Shown here: piece by piece, positions 1 to 10,990 of the stretch
Layout of the letters: each line of letters starts with the position of its first letter
Numbering within the stretch: position 1 is the first letter of the stretch
DNA from: Sinonovacula constricta
Lineage: Eukaryota > Mollusca > Bivalvia > Cardiida > Solecurtidae
NCBI GenBank assembly: GCA_007844125.1
Contig: CM017573.1
Location: forward strand, 6,043,441-6,107,440
Reading direction: 5' to 3'
Length of the DNA: 64,000 bases
Notes under the pieces: generated by a model
Told to the model about the DNA's origin: nothing
The model's database searches: none
The model's input: the letters and a program-made list of their open reading frames with translations, nothing else
Program-made: the position numbers and the translations under genes

Positions 1-208
1 ACTTCCCCGATGTATGAATATTTTCATAATTTTAATATTTATGTTTTATAATCAAAGAAATGTTATATTTTCGTGTAAAATTTGAATGTTGTTACAAAAC
101 GCCTGTCTAAAATTAGAATTTATATTTGGATACCCTCGGACTTTATCCAAGTCATCTGTATGATTGATACGCAAGAGCGGGATCGGAACTCGAATAGTGT
201 ACGAATAT

Positions 209-723
209 TTTGTTTTATTGGGTTTATTGTTCCGCCAACAGTATTTCAGTTATCTGAAGACGGTGTCCACTTGAAGCAGATATAGTGCTGCCATCACAGT
301 GTATAGCATGTTTGTTTATTGGGTTTATTGTCACACCAACAGTATATCAGTTATCTGGAGACGGTGTCCACTTGAAGCAGAAATAGTGCTGCCATCACTG
401 TGTATAGCATGTTCGTTTATTGGGTTTATTGTACCACCAACAGTTTTTTTCTGTTATTTGGAGATGGTGTCCACTTGAAGCAGATATAGTGCGGACTTCA
501 ATATATAGCATGCCGTGAACACCTGGCATGAAACCACACCCAGTTACATTATCCTGACACCAGGCCAACCAGTCGTGGAACTACCCTTTTATTTGCTTGA
601 GCGTTAGCAAGGAAGCTATACCACTAGCATGTTTGACGACTTTGGTATGTCGTGGCCCGGGCATCGAACCCGGGGCCTCCCGTACCTGGAGCCGACGCTC
701 TACCGATTGGGCTACCAGGTCCT
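209..723 (-). mobile_element. SINE-1 copy with three tail units
   Basis: tRNA-derived SINE on the minus strand. The tRNA-like head (A box TAGCCCAATCGGTAGAGCG, B box GGTTCGATGCC, read on minus) lies at about 640-723. The body continues leftwards into a tail unit of about 101 bp present three times at 211-515. A direct repeat of 12 bp with one mismatch, GTGTACGAATAT at 197-208 and GTGTGCGAATAT at 724-735, marks the target duplication. The short ORF across the left edge is only translated tail. Confidence 0.85.
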
Positions 724-925
724 GTGTGCGAATATCTAGGTTCAGATTATTGGTATCTTTAATGGTTTAAGTGGAAGCGGTGGCTAAACAAATGTCAGTA
801 ACGTGGAAAGTCCCCAGTTCAAGTATTTGGCATCATGAGACATGAATAAAGTTTGGTGATACTTGATAAAATGTGTATAAATATATAATCTTTTTGTTTA
901 AACTTAATCAACATTTTATGAAAAC

Positions 926-1167
926 TGCATATTATCTGGTGGCGAAAACATTCCACCATACCTTCTAAGGCAAATCACACAGTATTGTATTTCCTGAAAT
1001 TAAAATATTTGCATATTGCTCACCCACGCTAAATAAATGAAAAAAATGCATATAATCTGGAGGCGAAAATATTCCACCATACCTTCTAAGGCAAATCACA
1101 CAGTATTGTATTTCCTATAATTAAAATATTTGCATATTGCTCACCCACGCTAAATAAATGAAACAAA
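926..1167. repeat. Tandem duplication, 121 bp x 2
   Basis: Two adjacent 121 bp units, 926-1046 and 1047-1167, differ at only a handful of positions. Both run from TGCATAT to AAATAAATGAAA. No coding signal or known family is recognised. The low divergence indicates a recent local duplication. Confidence 0.9.
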
Positions 1168-2016
1168 ACTAAATACGTGTATTTTATAACCGTGCGTGCT
1201 GAATACAATGGGCGAACTTTCTTGGAGACGTGAACGACTTTAGTTTCTTTAAACGCGCATTCAACATTAGGGGCGTCATCAAATAACCGTTTTGTACATA
1301 CAAATTACCGATAACACTATCTGGATAGTATCCGGTTACCCGCATGTTACGGAGGCATTTCTTGTTATTACGGCGAAGTTAAATGAAAAGTGTATATATG
1401 GATGCAATAAATTATTATTGTATTACATTAAAGGTAGTATAAGACAGTTTAAAGCAAATATTTTTTTCTCAGATAACAAAATTAGTTATCGCCGCCGCGC
1501 AAGAGCTCGGCGTCTAAATGTAATCGTTCCTGAGAAAGTCCTATGAATGGCGCCATGTTGTTCAATAAAGAAGTGAAATGCGGCGCTTTCATGCATCGAA
1601 TTTCGGTTATTATTAAACTTTGGTGAAAATAATAATTAAATTAGATTTTATCCAACCATGACCTCGGACAAGACATATAAAGCCCAGTGTGACAACATTT
1701 GCTTTATCAATCACCAGTGTGTAAAACATGTCACGCGCATCCGGGCGGACTACATTGTAAAAGCATAAGTTCCATGCCGCGCTTGAAGTTCTAAACATCG
1801 TCAAATTAAAAAAAAAATATTTCAAGGGCGGCAACAACTTATGACCAAAATAGAATAGTCTAGAAGGATTTAGATCCCTTTGTTGTTGTTTTTATCTATA
1901 ACCTATGACGTCATATGAAGTGACGTAAATTTTTCGGAAAGTTCCAGTCATTTTAAAAGCCACAGAACTTGGTGCTTTTCATGAAAAAAGCAAAAATGTA
2001 CATGTACAATTTGGAT
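1168..2016. other. No recognisable feature
   Basis: AT-rich sequence. The open frames at 1292-1546 and 1613-1837 show no recognisable domain and are probably chance. A TGACGTCA palindrome occurs near 1907 with nothing around it to support a promoter. Confidence 0.6.
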
Positions 2017-2355
2017 TTAAATGTAGTATCCGACAGTTTGCCTATATATTATATATGTAACAATATCTGTATTTAAGAACGATTGGAATTCTTGCTAAAA
2101 ATAGACATCGACGTCACAGCGGATGACGTGGATGAACTAAAATAATAATTGTCACATGGTTTTCATGGTTTAAAAATAGCTAACTGTGCAGCGTGGTTCA
2201 GATAGGAAATACATGTTTGTAATGAAGAGTGTGGCGTTATGGTTCACTTTTCCGACAGATGTGGGACATCAATAAACAACATTTTGTGAGATCTGTTCAG
2301 GTAACAATTGTTTACTAAGGTATATTTGGACCAAAATGTCGGCTAACACCTTTAA
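2017..2355 (+). mobile_element. MITE-TTAA, internally deleted copy
   Basis: Left end is TTAAATGTAGTATCCGACAG and right end matches the inverted terminus, closing at TTTAA. The conserved core is present: CTAAAAATAG at 2095-2104, a GACGTCA site after it, the variant CACATGG in place of CACGTGG, and the block GCAGCGTGGTTCAGATAGG. About 150 bp of the usual left arm is missing compared with longer copies such as 37431-37960. Confidence 0.85.
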
Positions 2356-2382
2356 TATAGTGCGATGATAGGATGTGCAAAA

Positions 2383-2852
2383 GATAGTTTCCATATCAGT
2401 GGAGATTGCTTATCTTGGCTGCCATCTTTGATGGCAACTTCAAGGGATTTTCATGTGCATTGTTCAGAAGAGTAAACTTTCTTGCAATTTCTTCTTTTTT
2501 TGTTCCAAAATTTAAAGCTTTACCCCACTGGAAAGCACTTGAAATTCATATTTTTACAATGCACTATTTTTAAAATTGATAAATGCACAAAGAATTAATA
2601 CACAGAAATCTTTTTCGTTGTATTTCTTTTACCCTTTAATCTATCAAAATAAAGTTTTGATATTTAAAGTACTTCATAAAAGCTGTTTAATTTGATATAA
2701 CATTTCAATAAAATAGACTGAAAAATAAACACACTGTGGTGAGTTTAATACAGCACATATTTTCCAGATTTCGGCCTGCATTAGCTTCTGTCTTCAAAGA
2801 TGGCTGCCTTAAACTGTCTTATCAGTGCATATGACATCATCTGGAAACTATC
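2383..2852. mobile_element. REP-H copy 1, MITE-like
   Basis: A 470 bp element bounded by inverted GATAGTTTCCA and TGGAAACTATC. Subterminal GGCTGCCATCTTTGA and TCAAAGATGGCTGCC are also inverted. A second copy lies at 60152-60672. The ends and lack of coding potential suggest a MITE of unknown superfamily; no clear target duplication is seen. Confidence 0.7.
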
Positions 2853-3365
2853 TACTGTATTAGTTTTTCTAGATTTCGGTTGCGGAGAACAGTGTAAAAC
2901 GAGACTCAATCCACTGGTTCATCGAAACTTAAATCTGTTGATCCTGTGCTCCATCCAACCATGATTTAGTTTGATTTCGATAATACGGTGAAGAACCTAC
3001 TGTACAGCTTAAATGACTTTGCCTACAAGTAAGTTAAACTTTTTGTCACTTTTCTTACGGATAGTATTTCATTTTAGATTAGTCATTTTACTTTCTTTTT
3101 GTTAAGCGCGTATGAAAACAAACCCCAAACTCGAACGCGAATTACTTTTTTGGAAAACAAAATAGATCTAAACATTCAACAACACTTTTTGTTTATAAAA
3201 AAGATCGTAGGATAATTGTAATACTAGGTTATTGTTGGACAAACAATTTTATCACACTCGGCACAACAAAACTAAATCACTCGACAAGCTTCGTGACTTA
3301 GATTCGTCTCCGACTCGTGTGAAAACGTTTTCTTTATTTAACACTAACCTAGAATTCTCTAGGTA
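2853..3365. other. No recognisable feature
   Basis: No repeat or credible ORF was recognised. An isolated splice-donor-like AAGTAAGT near 3027 has no associated coding frame. Confidence 0.5.
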
Positions 3366-3377
3366 GTTTAAAGGAGG

Positions 3378-3665
3378 GGATGGGATGGGATTTGCCGGCA
3401 TTTATGCCGATACTTTGCATTGACATTTCTATCATTACACATGTAGCACAGGGGCACTTATGAGGTGCCCAGGGACTGAACCCGACTGGTCCATTATACT
3501 GACACCGACGAGTCAGGCGTAATGCTGTCTCCTAATCCCCGAGCGTTAGGAGGGAAGCCACTACTACCAACTTAAAAGTCTTTGGTTTTGACCCGGCCGG
3601 GGTTTGAACCCGCGACCTCCCGATTCGCAAGCCGACGCTCTACCACCTGAGCTATTGCGGTCTGT
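3378..3665 (-). mobile_element. SINE-2 inserted in a MITE-TTAA end
   Basis: Minus-strand tRNA-derived SINE. The head contains A box TAGCTCAGGTGGTAGAGCG and B box GGTTCAAACCC; the 3' tail is (GGGAT)-rich at the left. The flanks GTTTAAAGGAGG (3366-3377) and GTTTAAAGGTGG (3666-3677) are a 12 bp target duplication with one mismatch. The right copy is the left terminus of the neighbouring MITE, so the SINE landed in that terminus. Confidence 0.88.
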
Positions 3666-3667
3666 GT

Positions 3668-4158
3668 TTAAAGGTGGTATTCGACAATTTGCCGTAAATG
3701 AAACAATATTTCACAACTGCTTCTTCTGCATTAACTCTTTCTTAATCTAAGTAAAGACGGTTGTGAACACGTCTTATGTTTATTTAAGGCAGTTCAATGT
3801 ACAAATCAAGAGAATAACATAAAAGTCCATTTTTTCCAAATCTATAAATAAGCACATTGGTGACCTCTGCTAAAAATAGATACCGATGTCAGCGCGGATT
3901 ACCCGGATGACGATATAACGTGGTATCAAAAGTTAGTTGTCACGTGGTTTTATAAGTTTAAAAATAGTTATATCTGCCGCGTGGCTCAGATAGGAAATAC
4001 CTGTTTGCAATGAAGAGGGGGGATTTTTGCTTCATTGTTCACACAGACCTAGGGCATCAATGAAACACTATTTTGCAGGACATTTGCATGTAACTATGAC
4101 TAATTTGGCAATTTGAAAATAAACATTTTTGGTCAAAACTTTCGGATACCACCTTTAA
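3668..4158 (+). mobile_element. MITE-TTAA, near full length
   Basis: TTAA-bounded inverted ends (3668-3671 and 4155-4158). The core has CTAAAAATAG at 3870-3879, a CACGTGG E-box, TTAAAAATAG and the GTGGCTCAGATAGGAAATACC block. No ORF of note. It is one of the best copies for building a consensus. Confidence 0.9.
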
Positions 4159-4385
4159 AATATTGCTTTATCATAACCTACCACTTGAAATTGTTAATGT
4201 TCCAAGTGTGTATGTTTGTTTCAATTAATTCGCATTTGTTACAACGATGTTCTATGTACAAATAAAATAGCATGCCCTAATCTGTTGTTTGTATTCGGAC
4301 TTTTTCCCCATGCGTCCAAATACAATTCCTTACTACATATACTGTTAACACATAAACATGTCACAGCATTGTAAAAAAAATATAT

Positions 4386-4625
4386 ATATGACAAAGTCCT
4401 ATGAGAATTGCAACATATACCAAACTTCGAAAAGGCACAGAACAAAGGTATTTCACATGCAAGCCAAGCGAAAAGTAAGAACAAATTTGTGATGAGTCAT
4501 TTAAGGAAAAGAGCAAACCCGACAGTTATCGCCTTGGAACGGTCAGTCGGCAATATGGACCGACTGGGGTGCTTAAACCGGTTTTACAGAGCTCTAACCT
4601 CGCACTTACTGACGAGTTTCTCAAA
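4386..4625 (+). repeat. REP-G cassette with decayed reading frame
   Basis: Starts GACAAAGTCCTATGAGAATT. The same opening recurs near 5250, 5646 and 11236 and as an inverted pair at 59917-60005. Downstream, residues ALERSVGNMDRLG (plus-strand frame) resemble ALERSADKRANWG encoded on the minus strand near 12530. Shared reading frame at separate sites suggests the remnant of a once-coding repeat, but no family is recognised. Confidence 0.5.
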
Positions 4626-4825
4626 TGCAAGCAACGAAAAGAAAAACGATCTATTTGAAAACAAAATGTCCATGCGCTGATATTTTCTATACGTTATGAC
4701 AACACGGTTTTGCTGTTTCATGATCGGTTTGTTGTTAGGCAAAAATGGTCCATTGTTGAACGGCACCTCGGCGGCGACCTTTGATGCTTTGCATCAATGC
4801 TCAATTGTTGTTATTTGAAATGTTT

Positions 4826-4994
4826 ATGCAAAATGCTGTTCATTGATGCCCTAGATCTTTCAAAAGGTCATGCAAAATGCTGTTCATTGATGCCCTAGAT
4901 CTTTCAAACGGTCATGCAAAATGCTGTTCATTGATGCCCTAGATCTTTCAAAAGGTCATGCAAAATGCTGTTCATTCATGCCCTAGATCTTTGC
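4826..4994. repeat. 44 bp x 4 tandem array derived from MITE-TTAA
   Basis: Four near-identical 44 bp units (GCAAAATGCTGTTCATTGAT start). The unit matches, in reverse, the subterminal segment of MITE-TTAA that reads AGATCTAGGACATCAATGAA. The array is therefore a local amplification of a transposon segment. Confidence 0.85.
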
Positions 4995-5645
4995 AAACTC
5001 TAAACGATTATGTTTTTTCTCTCTTGTTTAATGCAATGAAATATTTAATAAATTAAATATTTATGATGTATGTCCTATCTTGTCAATAAGGGTAAACGTA
5101 TATTTCTCAATGACATCCAATTAGAAAAGGAACAGGCATGTTTAAGTATTAATCATATTGCAATTGTAATTGTAATTGGTAATCTTAATTACTAATACTT
5201 CTTTTGCAATTTAATAAAGAGAAACTGTAACAAATTTTCTAATAAGAATATATATGACAAATTCCATTGCAACATATACAAATATTGAAAAGGCACAGGA
5301 CCAAGCGCTGACGTTTTGTTTGACGAAGTAATTCGAAAATAGTGACGTCATTTAAAAAATATCCACAGGTATTATTTCGATTAGAAGACCTACAAAAAAT
5401 TGTTGATAGTAACAGAAATAAACTTTTTGAATAAAGAAAAAATGACCAGAGAAGAGTAAATGGTTGTAGCATCCTGTTCATGTGAAGATGGAATTGAAGA
5501 ACCAAAGTCCAATGTCCATCAAAGGAAATACACGTAACAATCCTTATAGGATGAATAAAATGACAACCTAGATTACATGCATGGGGAGATTTTTGACGAC
5601 CGCCACACTGTGCAAGTAACATTGTTGTGATTATGAATAAGGATA
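4995..5645. other. REP-G fragment, otherwise featureless
   Basis: A diverged REP-G start lies at about 5250-5310 (ATATGACAAATTCC then AAAGGCACAGGACC). The 152-codon minus frame at 5239-5697 is biased by the repeat and shows no domain. The rest is unremarkable AT-rich DNA. Confidence 0.5.
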
Positions 5646-5800
5646 TATGACAAAGTCCTATGAGCATTGCAACATAAACAAAAATTTGAAAAAGCACAGG
5701 ACGAAGGTATTCACGTGCAAGCCAAATGTAAAAAGAACAAATTTATCTGTGATGACAAAAGTACAACTTTTGCCTTCGGTAAACCAACTCGCTCCATGTT
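5646..5800 (+). repeat. REP-G copy
   Basis: Starts ATATGACAAAGTCCTATGAG and continues through AAAGCACAGGACGAAGG and GTGCAAGCCAAATG, parallel to 4386-4480. It ends close to the left end of the following hAT-like MITE. Confidence 0.65.
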
Positions 5801-5829
5801 GCACTGTAATGTTTGTATTGTTGTGCTGT

Positions 5830-6562
5830 CAGGGGCGTGCCTAGACGACTTTTGTGTATACGCACTCCTGCTAGGGGGGTTCGGGGGCATGCTCCCCCTG
5901 AAATTTTTTTTTTACTACATAACGCCGTAGGTGCATTCTGGGGCGTTTTTAAACATAAAAATTGCCAATAAATATCACTTAAAATAGAAAATACGTCATA
6001 CTTTTTCAGGTGTCTTTATAACGCTTCATGATGTATACAAAACATTTTTTTCCTGAAAACAAGTAATATTAGTAAAATTAAGACTATATATGTATACAGT
6101 CAAACAAGAAAAAGGATGGATGTAAGTTAGACATTTGTAATTAAACCGTGATCAAATATCTAAATTAATGGTAGTTACATAATTAGAACAATAGACATGT
6201 TTAGAATGAACAGCGATGAAAAAAGTTTCAAACGTATGTACATATATACACGCACTCATGGATGCGAAATTATAAAAAATACTGTCAAGATTCAATAATG
6301 ATTACATGCAGGTCAAAGGCGAACAGTGCACAGAACTGTTTTACAGCAGAAGACCAAAATACCTCATTGATTACAGAAGAAGTTGTACAAAATCTTAAAT
6401 TATAATATTTATTTGAATGATGAAAACCACTAGATCTTACAGGTAGTGACTAACCCGGGTTAGGCGACGATTTTTATTCGCCTTTTGGCGTTTTTATTTT
6501 TTTCAATTTCTAGAAGCAACTGTACGCACGTGCGTAAGTGCGTAACGGCAGGCACGCCCCTG
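5830..6562 (+). mobile_element. MITE-hAT, 733 bp copy
   Basis: Inverted ends CAGGGGCGTGCCT and AGGCACGCCCCTG. The flanks share GCTGT at 5825-5829 and 6563-6567; a typical hAT duplication is 8 bp, so three bases may be lost on one side. The right subterminal CGTGCGTAAGTGCGTAACGG is shared with 7416-7785. No transposase frame is seen. Confidence 0.82.
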
Positions 6563-6581
6563 GCTGTAAGCAATGAGTTTC

Positions 6582-7083
6582 TTAAATGTGTTATCCGACA
6601 GTTTGCCTATATCTTTTACATATAACAATATCGAACCACTGCTTTGGGGAATATGTGCATAATTTTTGTAAAACTTACCATTTAGTCTTAATAAATACGA
6701 TTTTTAACACTAACTGAATTGTTAGACAGAACTAACCGCGCAATAATACACTCTGAATGTCTATTCTTTCCAACTGTATAAAAAGCTCGATAGTGGTCTG
6801 AAAATAGATACCAACATCAGTGCGGATTACCCGGAGGACTATATAAAGTGATCTCAAAAGAAAGTAGTCACGTGGTTTGCTCAGTTTAAAAATAGCAATC
6901 TCTGCAACGTGGCTCGGATAGGAAATACCTGTTTGCAATGACGGGCGGTGATTTATGCTTGGCTGTCCACACAGATCTTGGAATTTAATGAACAACATTT
7001 TGCAGGACCTGTTCAGGTAACAATGTCTTGATTTGGTTATTTGAGAAAACACATTTTGGTCCAAACGGCTGCTGAATACAAAT
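6582..7083 (+). mobile_element. MITE-TTAA copy
   Basis: Begins TTAAATGTGTTATCCGACAG. It carries the core TGGTCTGAAAATAGATACC (first MEF2-like site degraded), TCACGTGGTTTGCT and GCAACGTGGCTCGGATAGG. The right terminus is degraded and runs directly into a second 3' half. Confidence 0.85.
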
Positions 7084-7310
7084 GTAAGTTGTCACGTGGT
7101 TTGCTAAGTTTAAAAATAGTCATATCTGCAGCGTGGCTCGGGTAGAAAATACTTGTTTGCAATGACGGGTGGTGATTTATGCTTGGCTGTCCACACAGAT
7201 CTAGGACATCAATGAACAGTATTTTGCAGGACCTGTTCAGGTAACAATGACTTGATCTGGTTATTTGAAATAAAGACATTTTGGTCCAAACTGCTGAATA
7301 CCACCTTTAA
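7084..7310 (+). mobile_element. MITE-TTAA 3' half, tandem
   Basis: Repeats only the segment from GTTGTCACGTGGTTTGCT to the right terminus TACCACCTTTAA. It is joined head-to-tail to the preceding copy, and shares its terminal TTAA (7307-7310) with the next copy. Confidence 0.85.
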
Positions 7311-8190
7311 GGGGTTTCCGGCAGTTTGCCTATATCTAATACGTGTAACTATATCTCACCTCTGTTCTGGCGTATTCAGGCATAATTACTTAATGATCTT
7401 ACACTTAAGTTTAAGCAGGCGCGTATCTGTGCCGTTTTTGAAGTTACGCACAATTACAAGGGAAATAACCTTTGTAGTAATACTTGTGAATATATTCGGT
7501 TCTTTTCTAATGAATAACAGGTAAAATGCGGACATGCGAGGAACTTAACGCAAAATATGAACGACTAAAATCCTGACGTGTATAAGTTTAATCATTTTAA
7601 ACCTTTTCAACTTGATTGGTGTGGTAATAAGATTTTATATCACAGAAACTACGGAAATAAAATATATTATTCCTAACCCGGGTTATGCATCGACTTTCTC
7701 AGCGTTTTTGGTACTTTTAGATTTTCGATTTTTCGAACGGAGGTTACGCACGTGCGTAAAGTGCGTAATGGCAGAAACGCGCCTGAGTTTAAGTAAAGGT
7801 TATTTATAACACTACACCTATTATTAGACAGTACACATCTTGAATTTCATCGCCTTTAATGCGCATTCTCTCCAAATCTACAAATAAGCACGATTGGGAT
7901 TTCAGCTAAAAATAGACATTGACGTCAGAGCTTATTACCCGGATGATGGTGTAACGTAATCTGGAAAGTAAGTGGTCACGTGGTTTACTTGGTTTAAAAA
8001 TAACTAACTATGCAGCGGTGCTAGGATAGGAAATACCTTTTTGTAATGAAAACTTGGGTGTTTTGCTTTTTTTTTCCACATGGGTACCAGGGTACCAATA
8101 AACATCATTTCGTTGGATCGATTCAGGTAACAATAATGTATTTGATTGCACGAGAAAAAAGAAAATGGTCCAAACTGATACCATCCTTAA
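7307..8190 (+). mobile_element. MITE-TTAA interrupted by a hAT MITE
   Basis: Left end TTAAGGGGTTTCCGGCAG; right end CCATCCTTAA at 8181-8190. The core includes CTAAAAATAG at 7906-7915 and TCACGTGGTTTACTTGG. The left arm is split by the MITE-hAT at 7416-7785. Removing that insert and one duplicate gives a continuous arm. Confidence 0.88.
7416..7785 (+). mobile_element. MITE-hAT with perfect 8 bp target duplication
   Basis: A 370 bp element with ends CAGGCGCGT and ACGCGCCTG, flanked by AGTTTAAG at 7408-7415 and 7786-7793. The 8 bp duplication and CAG...CTG ends fit the hAT superfamily. It lies inside an older MITE-TTAA. The small ORF over its right half has no recognisable domain. Confidence 0.92.
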
Positions 8191-8405
8191 TGCAATAAAA
8201 CATGTTTTATTGTATTATTGCATTGAGTAATGGTTGTGTTAGGTTGAGAGATTTTGAACCATGAAATTTAATGGGCAAGTGTGAATAATGAGCGATGTGA
8301 AAGCGCTCAAAAGAATATTGGCGCAAACTCCTGTTTTTTTATTTGTTGACAACGAAGCGCACTAGGTATATGTTAGCTTATTAAAATATGAACACCCATA
8401 CAATA
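8191..8405. other. No recognisable feature
   Basis: Short AT-rich spacer between MITE-TTAA and MITE-M1; nothing recognised. Confidence 0.5.
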
Positions 8406-8415
8406 TACATGAACC

Positions 8416-8811
8416 CAATCGGAACACCTCGGATTATTCACGAACCACCTCTCGGATGTATGTAGGTAGTGGGATCACCTCGGCCATTTCCCTATATGGG
8501 ACTGCTTTTGTGAAAGACGTCAAAACAAAGATGGCAGCTCGGATGACAGCTCACTAAAGTATGAAGCCTGTAAAACTTCAATTTGTGGCGGCTTCAATTT
8601 TAAATCATCCAGGTTTAATTTACCCACCGCTGCATACATGCAGCTGTCAAACGATGCCATTGTTCATGTTTTGTGCGAACTATATTTTTGGCATATTCTT
8701 CTTCCGACTTCCGGAGAACAAAACGACCGTGATTTCCGTAAGTATCATTGCGCCAGATACATCCGAGGGATGATTGTCCCGAGGACGGAATTACCCGAGG
8801 AGTTCCGATCG
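8416..8811 (+). mobile_element. MITE-M1 (Mutator-like), 10 bp duplication
   Basis: A 396 bp element with inverted ends CAATCGGAACACCTCGGAT and CCGAGGAGTTCCGATCG. The flanking 10 bp direct repeat TACATGAACC is perfect (8406-8415, 8812-8821). Long inverted ends with 9-10 bp duplications point to the Mutator-like superfamily. Five copies occur in the window; overlapping short ORFs are unlikely to be coding. Confidence 0.92.
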
Positions 8812-8873
8812 TACATGAACCCTCAAGACATTAATGGACCTCTGTATTTATGTTGGTTCAGAAAGCATTACAG

Positions 8874-9200
8874 TAAATGTGGTATCCAAGATTTTGAACC
8901 ATTTTTTGGGGGGTGGGGGGTGGGGGTGGGGGGTGGGGGGAGTGGTATTAAAAATAGATATTGACGTCAGAGCAGATGACTATATAAAAGTAAGTTGTCA
9001 CGTGGTTTTCTGAGTTTAAAAATAGCTATCTCTACAGCGTTGCTCGGATAGGAAACACATGACGAGTGGGGATTTATCCTGGACTGTTCACACAGATCTT
9101 TGGCATCAATGAACAGCATTTTGTAAGACCTTTTCAGGTACCAATATCGTAGTTGGTTATTTGTGGAAAAAATAAGTTGGTATCCGAGATTTTGAACCAT
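8874..9200 (+). mobile_element. MITE-TTAA, truncated, with G-run
   Basis: Left end TGTGGTATCCAAGATTTTG, then a G-rich stretch at 8907-8941 where the left arm should be, then the core with AAAAATAG, TCACGTGGTTTTCTGAG and GTTGCTCGGATAGG. At 9176-9200 a second left-end-like GGTATCCGAGATTTTGAACC appears in the same orientation. Confidence 0.75.
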
Positions 9201-9247
9201 TTGTAACTCTCATTCAACAAAATAACTTATTGTTATGTAAGAAGATC

Positions 9248-9672
9248 CATCGTCGGCAACCACAGTACTTTCTTCCGTTACACTCCATACATACCGTGGG
9301 AAATTTGACTAGCAAAATCTCGTTTTCATGAATATGCATGAGGCAGGGGAGACAAATCTTCTTCCAATGAAATCGCATGTTACAATAAAATACTCTTCAA
9401 TCTCAATGACGTCATACTGGGATTTTCTTACTGAAAATAGAAACCAACGCACATGTTTACTCATGGAGGTCGCCATTTTGAATGGTAAACCGAACCTTAG
9501 ACATAAAACGTAATTTCATTGGCTAGTTATCCGTGGTGGTTTCCTTATGGCACCAATGAAACTGCCTCATTAATTATTCATGACTACGAGATTTTCATAG
9601 CCAATTGTCCCACGGCCCACGGGTACATAACGCAGCATAGCGGAGTAATGTAACGGGGGATAACCGACGATG
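9248..9672 (+). mobile_element. MITE-M3 (Mutator-like), 9 bp duplication
   Basis: A 425 bp element beginning CATCGTCGG and ending CCGACGATG, flanked by the perfect 9 bp repeat AAGAAGATC (9239-9247, 9673-9681). The inverted ends are long: AAAATCTCG near 9317 on the left pairs with CGAGATTTT near 9587 on the right. A second copy is at 62759-63108. Confidence 0.92.
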
Positions 9673-9699
9673 AAGAAGATCCAACAGAATGCTATTTAT

Positions 9700-10075
9700 A
9701 AGTGCCCTACATTCATGTGAAAAGTAAAATATAACTCGTCATTACAAAAAAATGTGTTTTCTATCCCGGTCACGCTGCACAGGTAGCTATTTTTAAACTA
9801 CGAAAACCACGTGACCACTTTTGCGATCACGTTGCATGACCATCCGGGTAAGCAGCATTGACGTCGATATCTATTTTTAGCTGAAATCCCGTCGTGCCTA
9901 TTTATAGCATTGTAAATAATCGACATTTGAAGCGAAATTTTCTATGATTTCAACTGTCTAGCAAATGGGTTAATGTTATAAAAAGTATTAGTTTATGAAG
10001 CAGTTATGCAAAAAATTATACATAAAATGTAGAAAATGTATAAGATATAGACAAACTTTCGGGTTCCACGTTTAA
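9700..10075 (-). mobile_element. MITE-TTAA, 3'-truncated, minus
   Basis: Core in reverse: CACGCTGCACAGGTAGCTA, CCACGTGACC and CTATTTTTAG at 9871-9880. The terminus CGGGTTCCACGTTTAA is at 10060-10075. The left boundary is unclear because the other terminus is missing. Confidence 0.82.
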
Positions 10076-10147
10076 TAGTCGTGAGACTGATGCGGGGCTA
10101 GATGTGATAGGAACGGACGATAGCTCTGAATCGGCAGAAACTACACA

Positions 10148-10475
10148 CAGGCGCGTAGCTGATTGTACGCAGAATACGCAACTGCGTACAGATTGTCAAG
10201 AATTATTAATAAAACAACAACAACAATTAAATATGTAATAGAAATCTTACGCTAGGATAACGATGTGTAAATTAATTGCACTTAAACAATACCGCTATTT
10301 GCACCGAGGAAAATATGTTATATTGCTAAATCGCTTTAGTGACTTTTCTGAAGCTATCCTGGCATGGGACAAATTTGCAACTCTTATATTTCAAATCAGA
10401 ACTTAACAGCCACCTGCCCCGCGCCCCCCTAGCGGCCTATGCGTTCACATCATATCATGCCTATCTACGCCCCTG
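10148..10475 (-). mobile_element. MITE-hAT, minus
   Basis: Ends CAGGCGCGTAGCT and CTACGCCCCTG. The right part, read in reverse, matches the opening of the copy at 47720 (CGTAGCTAGGCATAATATGA). No clear target duplication is visible. Confidence 0.78.
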
Positions 10476-10990
10476 ACACGTGATCGTACTGATCGAATTT
10501 TCAAATTCCATCTTTTTTTAGTATGTAAATGGACTTTACTCTATTAAAAATTGCATTCTTACCTCCCTTGTGGATAGGTATTGGATAATATAGTTACTGC
10601 TGAAAATTTAAGATTTTTTTCCAATTGGTAAATTTTTGAAAAAAAACAACAAAAAACAACAAAAAACTTAAGACTGAAGCATGCGCAAAAATGGGAATCT
10701 TATTGATTAAGATAGGAATTTATAAAACGGTTGAGCCCCCCCCCCACCCCCCCCCCTTTTAAAAAAAAAGAAAAGAAAAAAAAAGAAGCAAATTAAGAAT
10801 AAAATTTATTATATTTCTTATAAAATGGATATATACGTGAAAATACCTTTATACAACGGAGATAACTAAACATTTTATTTCCTGTCAAAAATGGGGACTT
10901 GACCCGGATAATAGTCAATTGTGGGTAATGGCCATTTAAACCCAGTCCAATGATATTTAAATTTTATTCAAACTATTTTTTAATCCTAGA
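10476..10990. other. Low-complexity A- and C-rich stretch
   Basis: Contains an AAC/A-rich run at about 10638-10670 and a C-run followed by a purine run at about 10736-10788. Nothing else is recognised. Confidence 0.6.

Noticed and set aside
2200..2230. Pol III A box in MITE-TTAA (TGGTTCAGATAGG)
   Set aside because: Resembles an A box by chance; no B box at the usual distance, and the element has DNA-transposon ends.
5239..5697. 152-codon minus ORF with hydrophobic stretches
   Set aside because: Hydrophobic runs come from AT-rich composition, and the ends overlap REP-G repeats; no family recognised.
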